Shown one piece after another: positions 50,515-60,000 of a stretch of DNA of 64,000 bases (position 1 is its first letter; each line of letters begins with the position of its first letter). The notes below the pieces were generated by a model, which was not told the origin of the DNA, did not search any database, and saw nothing but the letters and a program-made list of their open reading frames with translations. Source of the stretch: Holophagae bacterium (lineage in GTDB: Bacteria; Acidobacteriota; Holophagae; Acanthopleuribacterales; Acanthopleuribacteraceae); assembly GCA_030429565.1 (NCBI GenBank), contig JAUIFE010000020.1:62001-126000 (forward strand), written 5' to 3'. The position numbers were made by a program, and so were the translations under genes.

Positions 50515-53500
50515 TTAAGACACCTTGTCGGCGAGCGGTCGCGGTTTTGGCTGCGCCGACCGGCGCTCCGGCCCATTGGCGGCCGCGCGTGCCGCTTCCA
50601 GGGTTTCCTCGCTCACTTCGACGTAGGGCAACTCAATGCGAAAACGCGCACCCAAACCAACACCCTCGCTAAAAGCGCGAATGTTACCGCCCATTTCCAT
50701 CATCGCGTTGGCGCTGTAGTGCAAGCCGTAGCCGTTCACGTCGGGTTTGGTGGAAAATGAGTGGAAAAAGATGCGATCCATAATGTCGGGGTCGATGCCG
50801 ACACCGGTATCTTCAACCTCGATAAAAACGCGTTTGTCCTCCGTTTGCCCGGCAAACACGCTTAACTTGCGTTCGGAACAGACTTCCATCGCTTCAATCG
50901 CATTGTCGATGAGATACAAGAGCACTTGCACCAACTTGGACTTGTGCACGCGAATCGGCGGTAACCGCGCGCAATTGACCTCGAGACGAATGGCATGGGT
51001 CGCAATTCGTTCTTCAGCTTGGTGCAACACCTCGTCGATTAAATTGCCCAGGTGGACGATTTCGAGAAAGTGAACATTGTCGATGTGGGCCTGCTGTTGG
51101 CGGATAAGGTTGTTGATCCGCAAGACCTGTTCTTCCAAGGAAGCCACATCGGTCAGGAGTTTCTGCTTGTTGCGCAATAGCGATTCGGAGATTTTCCCCA
51201 GCGCGCGCGGCACGTGACGACCACGTTCATCGTCGACCAAAAAAGAGACCATGTTGTCTTTGTGCTGGTGCAGCAAGAGAACCAGCCGCTCCAAAAAGCC
51301 GATATTCATGTTGCGCAATTGGTCGCTAATCAGGCTGGTCGTGACATTCACGCTGTTGAGCGCATTGCCGATGTTGTGCAACACATTGGTGGCAATTTCA
51401 GCCATGCCGGCTTGGTGGGCGGCCTGAACCAAACGCTCCTGAGCTGCGACCAATTCGGCGTTGGCCTGTTTTAAGGCGAAGGTGCGTGCCTCAACCAAGG
51501 ATTGCAAGCGTTGCTCACGCAGAGCTGCACCATGCAAGCGCAGGCGCACCAACCCATAAGCAACCACCCCGAGCAGCACCGTTAACAGCACATAAAACCA
51601 CAGGGTTTGGCTAAAACTGGGCAGCACTTCAAACCGAAACGAAGCACCATCGAGGTTCCATAATCCGTCGTTGTTACAGGCAACCACGCGAAAGGTGTAC
51701 TGGCCGGGCGGCAGGTTGGTGTAATTGGCAAAACGACGCGAACCCATTTCACGCCACTCGGTTTCAAAGCCGTCCAAACGCGTGCGAAACAACACTTTTT
51801 CCGGCTCGGAGAAGCTGAGCGCGGTGTAGACCAGCTCAATTTGCTCTAGGTGCGGCCCGATCTTCATACCGGGTGAATTTAAGGCCTGCCCGTCGGCAAC
51901 CACACGTTCCACCCACACCGGCGGTAGCTCCCAGTTCAGTTTCTTCTGGGCGGGATCGATGCGCACCGCACCGCTGACCGTGGGAAACCACAGCTCGCCG
52001 TCGCGGGTGTGAATACCGCCGGACGGTCCGCCAAAATTGCATTCGGGACTGCGCATGCCCTCGGGCACGCCGTAGACGCGACAGTGTAAAAAGGGTTTCT
52101 TGCCCATCACCACGTTTTCACACTCGGCGCGACGCACGCTGTAGATGCCTTTGTTGCAGGTCATCCAAAACCGGCCGCCGCGGTCCTCGGTAATCGAGTA
52201 AACAACGTGATTGAACAAACCCATTTCGGTGGTCAACGCACGGAACACGCCTTCGTGATAGAGCGCCAAACCCTCGTCGGTTCCAATCCACAACTTGCCT
52301 TCGTCATCCTCATGGAAACTGTAAATGGTATCGCCGGGCAAACCGTCGGCCGAGGTAAAGGTCTCAATCGTGCCTTTGTAGATGCGATTCACACCGCCGC
52401 CGCGTGTACCGACCCAAATCGCGCCGAGCCGGTCCTCAAATAGGGTCAAGATATATGGCGAACTCAAACCCTGCGCAACCGACATATTGGTCAGTTGATC
52501 GCGATGCAAAACGTCGATGCCGCCTTCGGCGGTGCCAATCCAAATGCGGCCTTCGCGGTCTTGCACAATCGCACGCACGTAGTTGTCGGACAAGCCGGTG
52601 TCCATGTCATAGGTTTGGTAGCGGTTTTCGTGATAGCGCAACACACCGGAAAAACGGGTCCCAATCCAAAGCCGCCCCACATCGTCGAGCAGCAGGGTCT
52701 GCACGATAATGTCGTTGTCGCCTGGCCGAATCGACAGCCGCTCAACACGACTGCCTTTTAGCAGGCCCAAACCATTGGCGGTTCCCATCCAAATCGAACC
52801 GTCAGGGTTCTCAAGCAGGGCACGCACGCTATCGTGAGGCAGGCCTTCGGAGCGCCCCACACAGGTAATGAGGCCGTCACGCAATTGGTGTAAACCATCG
52901 TTGTAGGTTCCAATCCAGAGGTTGCCCTCGCGGTCGCCGCGCAGTGATGAAATCTGGTGATTACGCAGCGGATAGAACTCTTGGTCGGGCAACAGGCGGT
53001 TTTCGTAGAACCGGTTAAGCCCGTCACTGGTACCAACCCAAAACATGCCGTTAAGATCGCGCTGCAAGGCCAAAATGCGATCCGAGGTCAACCCTTGCTC
53101 ACGGGTATAGCGAGCGGTGCCCTCGTCGGTAATATCGAACAAGCCCTCGTTGGTACCGACCCAAACACGATCACCACCGTCCAAATACAGGGTGTTAATG
53201 CGCGAAGCGACCGTCGTGCCAGGCAAAGGAACTTGCACCGTGGCGCGGTCTTCTTTGCGTAAAAGGCCGCGTTCGGTGGCAATCCACAGTCGGTTGCGCG
53301 CATCGCACAACAGTTGCGTGACCGGTAAGCGAGCGCGATTGGCGAAGGGCAAGGCAACGCGACGAAAAGTCTCGTTTTCAAAAACCCAGAGGCCGTCGTC
53401 ACCACCCAGCCACAAGCGCTGGTTCTGGTCTTCGCAAAAAGAGAAAATACTGCCGCGTGGTTGTGCACCCGCGACATCAAAAGTCGTCAAACGGTTTTCA

Positions 53501-53907
53501 CGAAAACGCACCACGCCACGCCGCGTACCAACCCACACATCGCCGCTGCGGCTCTGAAACAAGGCATTAATGAAATCGTTTTCGAGCTTGGGCGCGTGGT
53601 TGCGATCAAAAATATGCATGGTTTGACCGTCAAAGCGCACCAAACCCTCTTGGGTACCCAACCACAGGTAACCGTCATCGCTTTGTAAGATGGCTTGGAC
53701 GGTGACCTGGCTCAGCCCTTGTTCCAGACTCCAGTGTTTGTGAATGTACTGGCTAATGAGCTTTTGCGGGTCCAAGGCAAACAGCGACAAACTCGCAAAA
53801 ACCAACCAACTCAGGAAGAGACGTGGCCAAACGCGGCCGAGCGCAGCACCTCTGAGGATGCGACAAAGGACCTGATTTTCCGACAAAAAAGAAGGTGGTG
53901 GCGTCAT
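50515..53907 (-). CDS. Two-component-regulator-propeller histidine kinase
   Basis: A 1130-residue sensor kinase. A hydrophobic N-terminal segment (about 25-45, RLFLSWLVFASLSLFALD) exports the sensor. Residues about 50-690 carry some 14 Reg_prop units of the form 'DxxGxLWIGTxxGLxR', for example SDDGYLWLGTQEGLVRFDGQ, DREGRIWIGTAEGGIDVLHR and DDEGKLWIGTDEGLALYHEG, making two seven-bladed propellers. A Y_Y_Y domain follows (YTALSFSEPEKVLFRTRLDG, FANYTNLPPGQYTFRVVACN), then one membrane helix (LWFYVLLTVLLGVVAYGLV). The cytoplasmic kinase has an acceptor helix TNVLHNIGNALNSVNVT and an HATPase_c (LIDNAIEAM, VEDTGVGID, GYGLHYSANAMMEMGG). Unlike Bacteroidetes hybrids, it lacks a receiver and an AraC output, so a separate regulator must exist. 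ATG 53907 is chosen for the export segment; the SD is weak. Confidence 0.92.
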   Translation of the reverse strand: MTPPPSFLSENQVLCRILRGAALGRVWPRLFLSWLVFASLSLFALDPQKLISQYIHKHWSLEQGLSQVTVQAILQSDDGYLWLGTQEGLVRFDGQTMHIFDRNHAPKLENDFINALFQSRSGDVWVGTRRGVVRFRENRLTTFDVAGAQPRGSIFSFCEDQNQRLWLGGDDGLWVFENETFRRVALPFANRARLPVTQLLCDARNRLWIATERGLLRKEDRATVQVPLPGTTVASRINTLYLDGGDRVWVGTNEGLFDITDEGTARYTREQGLTSDRILALQRDLNGMFWVGTSDGLNRFYENRLLPDQEFYPLRNHQISSLRGDREGNLWIGTYNDGLHQLRDGLITCVGRSEGLPHDSVRALLENPDGSIWMGTANGLGLLKGSRVERLSIRPGDNDIIVQTLLLDDVGRLWIGTRFSGVLRYHENRYQTYDMDTGLSDNYVRAIVQDREGRIWIGTAEGGIDVLHRDQLTNMSVAQGLSSPYILTLFEDRLGAIWVGTRGGGVNRIYKGTIETFTSADGLPGDTIYSFHEDDEGKLWIGTDEGLALYHEGVFRALTTEMGLFNHVVYSITEDRGGRFWMTCNKGIYSVRRAECENVVMGKKPFLHCRVYGVPEGMRSPECNFGGPSGGIHTRDGELWFPTVSGAVRIDPAQKKLNWELPPVWVERVVADGQALNSPGMKIGPHLEQIELVYTALSFSEPEKVLFRTRLDGFETEWREMGSRRFANYTNLPPGQYTFRVVACNNDGLWNLDGASFRFEVLPSFSQTLWFYVLLTVLLGVVAYGLVRLRLHGAALREQRLQSLVEARTFALKQANAELVAAQERLVQAAHQAGMAEIATNVLHNIGNALNSVNVTTSLISDQLRNMNIGFLERLVLLLHQHKDNMVSFLVDDERGRHVPRALGKISESLLRNKQKLLTDVASLEEQVLRINNLIRQQQAHIDNVHFLEIVHLGNLIDEVLHQAEERIATHAIRLEVNCARLPPIRVHKSKLVQVLLYLIDNAIEAMEVCSERKLSVFAGQTEDKRVFIEVEDTGVGIDPDIMDRIFFHSFSTKPDVNGYGLHYSANAMMEMGGNIRAFSEGVGLGARFRIELPYVEVSEETLEAARAAANGPERRSAQPKPRPLADKVS

Positions 53908-54586
53908 GAGCTTCAATTTCAACAGAGCAGTGCACCGGCGGGACCCAAAAGGGGGGCAGGCAACCCTGTTAAGGGCGTAATTAGGTGACAAAACAGAATT
54001 TCAACGGGGATGATGCGTTTGCTGCATTATGCCACAGGCAGCGCACTAATGGCCTGCAAGGTTTTTTGAAAGACAGGAGAAAGAAAACAGTGTCGGGTGA
54101 AAAGGAAGGGCGCCACTTGAGGCCGGCAAAAAGCCTATAAAAAAAACGCGGTTACCAAAACCGAGCCGCCCCTTAAAAACCCACAGATAACTCTTGTCCA
54201 CCAAGGGCTCGCCGCGACCGCAAGGTTCTTGGACCAGTCGGTGTCGCACCAAACCCTGCAGGAATAATTGTCGCAGACCCCGATTGGACGGCCGACCCGC
54301 ATCCCACATGCTTTTTCATCAATGAAAATGCGTTACCGTAAAAAAACACAACACTAGAAAAGCTCTTTGATTGCTTTGCAAGCGATAAAGTTGCTAGGAT
54401 GAGAGAAATCCTCAAAACTTTCTAAACCAGAAAACTTTCCAACCATCGCGGTTCGGGTCGTTCGATGCGTCTGTCTCAGCGTCGACGCGACCGACGTTGA
54501 CTTGGAAAAGAAGGCCGAACCGGCAGCATCCCAGCGGGGATGGGTTGCCCAAGGGTACCCCGTCGATTGACGGACGAGGTGTTCGC
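53908..54586. other. Intergenic region upstream of CI-like regulator
   Basis: About 680 bases between divergent genes. The part from 54330 to 54430 is AT-rich with TTGC/GCAA motifs close together (54372-54400), a possible operator area for the downstream regulator. No credible gene or clear promoter pair. Confidence 0.4.
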
Positions 54587-55177
54587 GTGAACCAACAAGA
54601 CGAAACCGGCTCGTATTTGGCGATTGACGATGTCTCGCAGAAAGCGCGTTTGAAACGAGCGATTGACTCAAAAAAGATGAAGATCAAACATTTCGCACGG
54701 GAAGCGGGCATGGCCTACCCTTCCCTACGCGATTACTACACCGGCGTACGCAAGCCAGGCTACGACGCGCTGACAACGATCCTGGCCTTTACCGGCGTAT
54801 CCGGCGATTGGTTAATCCTGGGCAAAGGCCCAATGTTCTTAGATGAAAAAGAGACCTGCGCCGAGGTCGACAGTAACCTGATCGCAGAAATCGCACGCCA
54901 CCTCACCTACAGTTACGACCACGACGAAGCCGATGTGGTGGCGCAATCATCGAGTGAGGCAGGCGTTTACTCGTTAAGCCGGCGCAAACTCAAACACCGC
55001 ATCAACGAAGCGGGCGAACGGGCGCTGCTAATCGCCAACGTGTACAACAAAGTCGCACCGGTCAAAGAACCGCAGCAACGCGAGGACCAATTGAAACGCG
55101 TGGTACGCGACGTGGTCGACCTGCATAAAAAGTTAACCGAAAACCGCGTCAAAGAGCTCCAGGAGTATTGGGAATAA
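54587..55177 (+). CDS. CI-repressor-like helix-turn-helix regulator
   Basis: A 196-residue DNA-binding protein. Residues about 15-80 form an HTH of the phage CI/XRE type: QKARLKRAIDSKKMKIKHFA, REAGMAYPSLRDYYTGVRKP, GYDALTTILAFTGVSGDWLI, LGKGPMFL. The 'GVSxDWLLxGxGP' ending is typical of the Bac_CI_repr N-terminal domain. The C-terminal about 110 residues are charged and helical (LLIANVYNKVAPVKEP, VVRDVVDLHKKLTENRVKEL) and lack the S24/LexA-type peptidase of classical CI repressors, so induction by RecA cleavage is not expected. The start is GTG 54587, 5 bases after GAGGTG. No phage genes, integrase or att-like repeats are nearby; it may be a domesticated regulator. Confidence 0.85.
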   Translation: MNQQDETGSYLAIDDVSQKARLKRAIDSKKMKIKHFAREAGMAYPSLRDYYTGVRKPGYDALTTILAFTGVSGDWLILGKGPMFLDEKETCAEVDSNLIAEIARHLTYSYDHDEADVVAQSSSEAGVYSLSRRKLKHRINEAGERALLIANVYNKVAPVKEPQQREDQLKRVVRDVVDLHKKLTENRVKELQEYWE

Positions 55178-55837
55178 AGCACCGGCCCCATACGAAAGTG
55201 AGCGTGGCGCCGTTTGGCCGGCACAAAATGAGTCATGAGGGACGGGACGATGTGGCGTCTGGCCAGGGAAAGTAACCGCCATCTTGTTTTGCAAACATTG
55301 CAAGGCTGGCTCAAAGCTGACCCCGACAACGCCATTTGGACGGGGGGAAAGCCCCAGCGCCAAATCACCGCAGCCAACACCAACGAGCTTTTGGACCTGG
55401 AAGGCCTTATCGCAGCGGCCACATACTGCTATTTGGGTCTGAATAAGGGCCGCCCATGCTTTCCCCACGGGGGCATCGTGCGATGCTCTTCAACCACAAG
55501 CCATTTGATCTTTTTGGCCGATTCGGCCCACCGGCTGGCAAAAAGCGACGGCTTACGAGATTCGGCACAAAGAATCGCGCTATTCTATTTCATGGATTAC
55601 CCCGACCAACGGGTGTTCCACCTAGCACCGCCTCATTGTGAAAAACAAACAATCCCACCCATTCACCGATCTGAGCTGAGCCTTGATGACGCGCCGTCAA
55701 AAGCTTGAACCACCTGTGTGACCAAGAGCAGGATCTCTCTTTTGACAATCAGCCAAATAAAAGCCAGGCCTAAAAACGCTTTTAGAATGAACCCAGCGAA
55801 CACGCCTAACCGAAGCGGCGCTGGGAGGATTACCAGC
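55178..55837. other. Intergenic region, no supported gene
   Basis: About 660 bases after the CI-like gene. Open frames exist on both strands but have no SD and unconvincing sequence. A TTGACA at 55742-55747 and a TAGAAT at 55783-55788 are present but wrongly spaced for one promoter. Confidence 0.45.
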
Positions 55838-56896
55838 ATGTCCTTGCCGATGCGCATCTCGCCTACGACAGGAAGATTTCTGTTCATCTTTGTTGCACTT
55901 TCCGCTTTCATCCACTGTCATCCCATCGGTGAAAAAGAGGCCGATGCAGAGCAGCCTTTGCCAAAAGAAGCGCATCGCAACTATGCCCTCATCAAGGCTT
56001 ATGAAAACCAAGACATAAACCTGTTCCGCGCGCTGCTCCAGCAAGGTGCCAACCCGAACATCAGGATCAACAGAAAGTGTCTCCCATTGTTGATCCGAAT
56101 AATAGATGACAAAAAAAGGATTTTTTTTCACGCCCTGTTAGAGGCCGAACCCGACACCAACATCCAGTGCTATGACCGGTCTACGCCCATCACAGCAGCC
56201 ATGACTCGCTACTTAAACGAAGAGTTTTCAATACTCCTCGAAAAGAAGCCGCGCTTGCTTGTTCCCGATCAATGCAACCAGGAAATTTTCTTATATACCT
56301 TTCACGCGAACGGCGATCACGATCTTAAAGAACGCGCCATGGAGCAATTATATTGTGAAGCTATTGATTTCGAGGAATTAAGATCATTCTTCCGGGCGGT
56401 TGAAAATGACGACCTCCATGCCGTCAAAGAATTCCTTGATGCGTTCCCCCACTTTCTCCATCGCTACAACAACGAGGGTGAGACACCATTTACATGGGCT
56501 ATCAATAAACACGCCATGCGTGTGGCACGACACTTCATCGACGACGAACCCATTAATAATAAAAAGAACCTTCTCGGCGACTTTCCGGCCTACATCGCAC
56601 TAAAGCAGGACAACAGGGAGATTTACCAAATCCTGATTGAACGGAACAACCAAACACATAGGCTAACGGATTTGTCGGAGTCCTTGCTTCACCTTGCTGT
56701 TCAAAAATCCGACCAGGATGAGATCATGCGCCTCATCGAGTTAAAGGTCGCGTGGGAAACGATCAACTTCGAAGGCTTTCAGGCATTTGATTATCTCAAT
56801 GCTGAACTGAGAGAAAAACTATCCCGGCGTATCAGGCTCCCACCGCCGACCATAACCAACGACTTCAGAATGAAAACCTACCCAGCTTACGGATAA
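55838..56896 (+). CDS. Ankyrin-repeat-like exported protein
   Basis: A 352-residue protein. Residues about 1-27 form an export signal (PTTGRFLFIFVALSAFIHCH); the cysteine follows FIH, so a lipobox is imperfect and lipidation is uncertain. The remainder shows degenerate ankyrin units: ALIKAYENQDINLFRALLQQ then GANPNI, FFRAVENDDLHAVKEFLDAF, GETPFTWAINKHAMRVARHF, GDFPAYIALKQDNREIYQIL, LLHLAVQKSDQDEIMRLIEL. Ankyrin repeats bind proteins; the periplasm or cell surface is the likely location. ATG 55838 follows GGAGG by 9 bases. Composition is more AT-rich than in rpoC next door. The signal and repeats resemble exported ankyrin proteins of unknown role. Confidence 0.75.
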   Translation: MSLPMRISPTTGRFLFIFVALSAFIHCHPIGEKEADAEQPLPKEAHRNYALIKAYENQDINLFRALLQQGANPNIRINRKCLPLLIRIIDDKKRIFFHALLEAEPDTNIQCYDRSTPITAAMTRYLNEEFSILLEKKPRLLVPDQCNQEIFLYTFHANGDHDLKERAMEQLYCEAIDFEELRSFFRAVENDDLHAVKEFLDAFPHFLHRYNNEGETPFTWAINKHAMRVARHFIDDEPINNKKNLLGDFPAYIALKQDNREIYQILIERNNQTHRLTDLSESLLHLAVQKSDQDEIMRLIELKVAWETINFEGFQAFDYLNAELREKLSRRIRLPPPTITNDFRMKTYPAYG

Positions 56897-56974
56897 GACC
56901 ACGGTCATCCCGCAATTTAGACTGTCGCGGAAATAATCGGCTGAAATACGGGACAAAGAACAACCCAGAAATAG

Positions 56975-57003
56975 AAAAAGGGCGGTGTTGCCACCGCCCT
57001 TTT
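56975..57003. terminator. Bidirectional terminator between ankyrin-like gene and rpoC
   Basis: GGGCGGTG at 56980-56987, loop TTGC, CACCGCCC at 56992-56999, with AAAAA before and TTTT after. On the minus strand it ends the rpoBC transcript 18 bases after the rpoC stop. Confidence 0.94.
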
Positions 57004-57021
57004 CGTTGATTGGTCTAAGGA

Positions 57022-60000
57022 TTAGATCGTGGTTTTGGCACCGCTGATCTTTTCCTGACTGCTTTTGATCAAACTGTCGAGGCTGAACTCATCGGCGACC
57101 TCGTCGGTTTTCTCGCGAATCGTGGTGTCGGGGTCGATCTCGACATCGCGGTAGTAAATCATACCGGTACCGGCCGGGATCAATTTACCCATGATGACGT
57201 TCTCTTTCAGGCCGCGCAGGGTGTCGACCTTGCCTTCGATTGAAGCTTCGGTCAAGACGCGCGTGGTTTCCTGGAAGGACGCGGCCGAGATAAAGGAATC
57301 GGTCGACAAGGACGCCTTGGTGATACCCACCAACAGCGGGTGACCTTTGGCAGGCTGGCCGCCTTCGGCGATGACGCGTTCGTTTTCCTTTTGGAAGCGG
57401 AACTTATCAACACGCTCACCAACGATGAAGATGGTGTCACCCACTTCGTCAACTTCCATCCAACGCATCATCTGACGGATGATGATTTCGATGTGTTTGT
57501 CGTTGATGTTAACGCCCTGCAGACGGTAAACCTCTTGGATCTCGTCGACCAAGAATTTCTGCAATTCTTTTTCACCGAGAACGTTGAGGATATCGTGCGG
57601 GCTACGCGCGCCGTCGATCAACTGTTCACCGGCACGGATGAACTCACCCTCTTTAAAGTGGATGTACTTACCTTTGGGAACCGAGTACTCGCGCTTAACG
57701 CCGTATTCGTTCTCAACGGAAATCTTCTGCTGACCACGGCTGATGTTGCCGTAGGAAACGACACCGTCAAGTTCGGCGATAACCGCCGGCTCTTTCGGTT
57801 TACGACCTTCGAACAACTCAACGATACGCGGCAGACCACCGGTGATGTCCATCTGACGGGTGGTGTCTTTGGCGATCTTGGCGATAACGTCACCGGCGTG
57901 GATTTCCACTTCCCGTTCGATCATGATCAAGGACTCGTTCGGCAGCGGATAACGGTCCATTACTTTGCCGTCGGCGTCTTTGATCAAAATGGTTGGGTGC
58001 AGTTTTTCATCGGCGGAAGGAACGATTTTCTGACGCGAGTAAGAGGTCGCTTCGTCCACTTCTTCGACCATGGTGACACCAGGGATGATGTCTTTGAAGT
58101 CGGAGGTACCGGACACTTCGGAGACAACAACGAAGGAGTACGGATCCCATTCAACCAACACGGTGTTGGGTTCAACTTCTTGGCCGGAATGAACTTTCAC
58201 TTTGGCACCGATAACGGTGGCGTAGTGTTCTTCACGACCCTCATCGTCGATGACGACAACGGTACCGTTACGCGACAAGCAAACCTCGTCGCCGTCGCGG
58301 CCCTGAACGGTTTTCATGTTGCGGAAATCGATCTTACCACCGCGACGGGTGATGTGCGTCGATTGCTCGTCAACGGCGGAAGCGGCACCACCAATGTGGA
58401 AGGTCCGCATGGTCAACTGAGTACCCGGCTCACCGATGGATTGGGCGGCAATAACACCAACCGCTTCACCGATCTCAACCAGGTTACCCGTGGCCAAGTT
58501 TTTGCCGTAGCAAAGACGACACACGCCGTATTCCGATTCACAGGTCAACACCGAACGAATGGTCACTTCGTGGATGCCGGCGTACTCAATGTTCTGCGCG
58601 GCGGACGGCGAGATCATTTCGTTGGCTTCAACCAACATTTCGTTGCTGGTGGGGTGATAAACATCGTCCAAAGCAACCCGACCGATGATGCGGTCTTTCA
58701 AAGATTCGATCAACTCGCCCTGCTCAATGATGGCGTGGGCGGTGATGCCGTCCAAGGTACCGCAATCTTCTTCAGTGATGATCACGTCTTGAGCAACGTC
58801 GACGAGACGACGGGTCAGGTAACCCGAGTCAGCGGTTTTCAGTGCGGTATCGGCCAGACCTTTCCGCGCACCGTGCGTCGAGATGAAGTACTGCAGTACC
58901 GTCAGACCTTCTTTAAAGTTGGCGGTGATCGGTGTCTCGATGATTTCACCAGAAGGCTTGGCCATCAGGCCACGCATGCCGGCCAACTGACGAATCTGCT
59001 GCTTCGAACCACGGGCACCGGAGTCAGCCATAATGAAGATCGGGTTGAGGTGTTCGTTGCTGATGTTGACGTCTTCCATAAAGTCGAACATCTCTTTGGC
59101 GATGTCCTCGGTTACTTCCGACCAGATCTGAACAACCTTGTTGTAACGTTCTTTGTTGGTCAACAAACCGTCTTTGTACTGGTGTTCAACCTCGATTACC
59201 TTGTCTTTGGCAGACTCGAGTAGTTCCTCTTTGTTGGGCGGAATCACCATGTCGTCGATGCCGAAGGAAATGCCGGCGACGGTGGCGTAAAGGAAACCCA
59301 ACTCTTTGAGGATATCCAAGCAACGAACGGTGCGTTCGCGGCCGAAGGAGTTGTTCCAGTAGTAAACCAGGCTGGTCAAACCGCCCTTCTTGAACAGACC
59401 GTTGATGAACGGCATGTCATCGGGGAAGGCGGCGTTGAAGATAACGCGACCGACAGTGGTTTCAATCAGTTTGTTGTTAACCTCGGCTTCCAAGTGCGCC
59501 TGAACACTTTGTTTCTGGGCGGCTTGTTCCAGGTCGATCAACTTACCGGTGTAACGCAGGTAAATACGGGTGTGGGTCTCAACCAAACCACGTTCCTTGG
59601 CGGCCAAAACGTCCTGCATGCTCTTGAAGACCATGCCTTCACCTGGCAGATCCTCGCGCGACAAGGTCAGGTAGTAAGAACCCAGCACGATGTCTTGGGT
59701 CGGTACCGTGATCGGGTGACCGTGCGCCGGCGACAAGATGTTGCGCGAACTCAGCATCAGCGTTTCCGCTTCGATGACCGAGGTCGGACTCAAAGGCACG
59801 TGAACCGCCATTTGGTCACCGTCAAAGTCGGCGTTAAACGCGGTACATACCAGTGGGTGCAAGCGAATCGCTTTACCTTCAACCAATACCGGATAGAAGG
59901 CCTGAATGCCGAGACGGTGAAGCGTCGGCGCGCGGTTGAGCAAGACGGGGTGCGACTTGACCGCTTCTTCCAGAACTTCCCAAACAACCGGCGAACGCGC

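Noticed and set aside
54046..54309. A minus-strand frame of 87 codons upstream of the propeller kinase
   Set aside because: Cannot be separated from chance: no SD and no recognisable domain. The region is more likely regulatory.
55235..55708. A plus-strand frame of 157 codons after the CI-like gene, and minus-strand frames opposite it
   Set aside because: No SD and no consistent hydrophobic pattern. Competing frames on both strands look equally random.
57340..59223. A 627-codon open frame antisense to rpoC, and a similar one at 60187-61233
   Set aside because: These are the typical by-product of biased third positions in a highly expressed gene. The translations are rich in Asn, Asp, Val and Phe with no family features and no SD.
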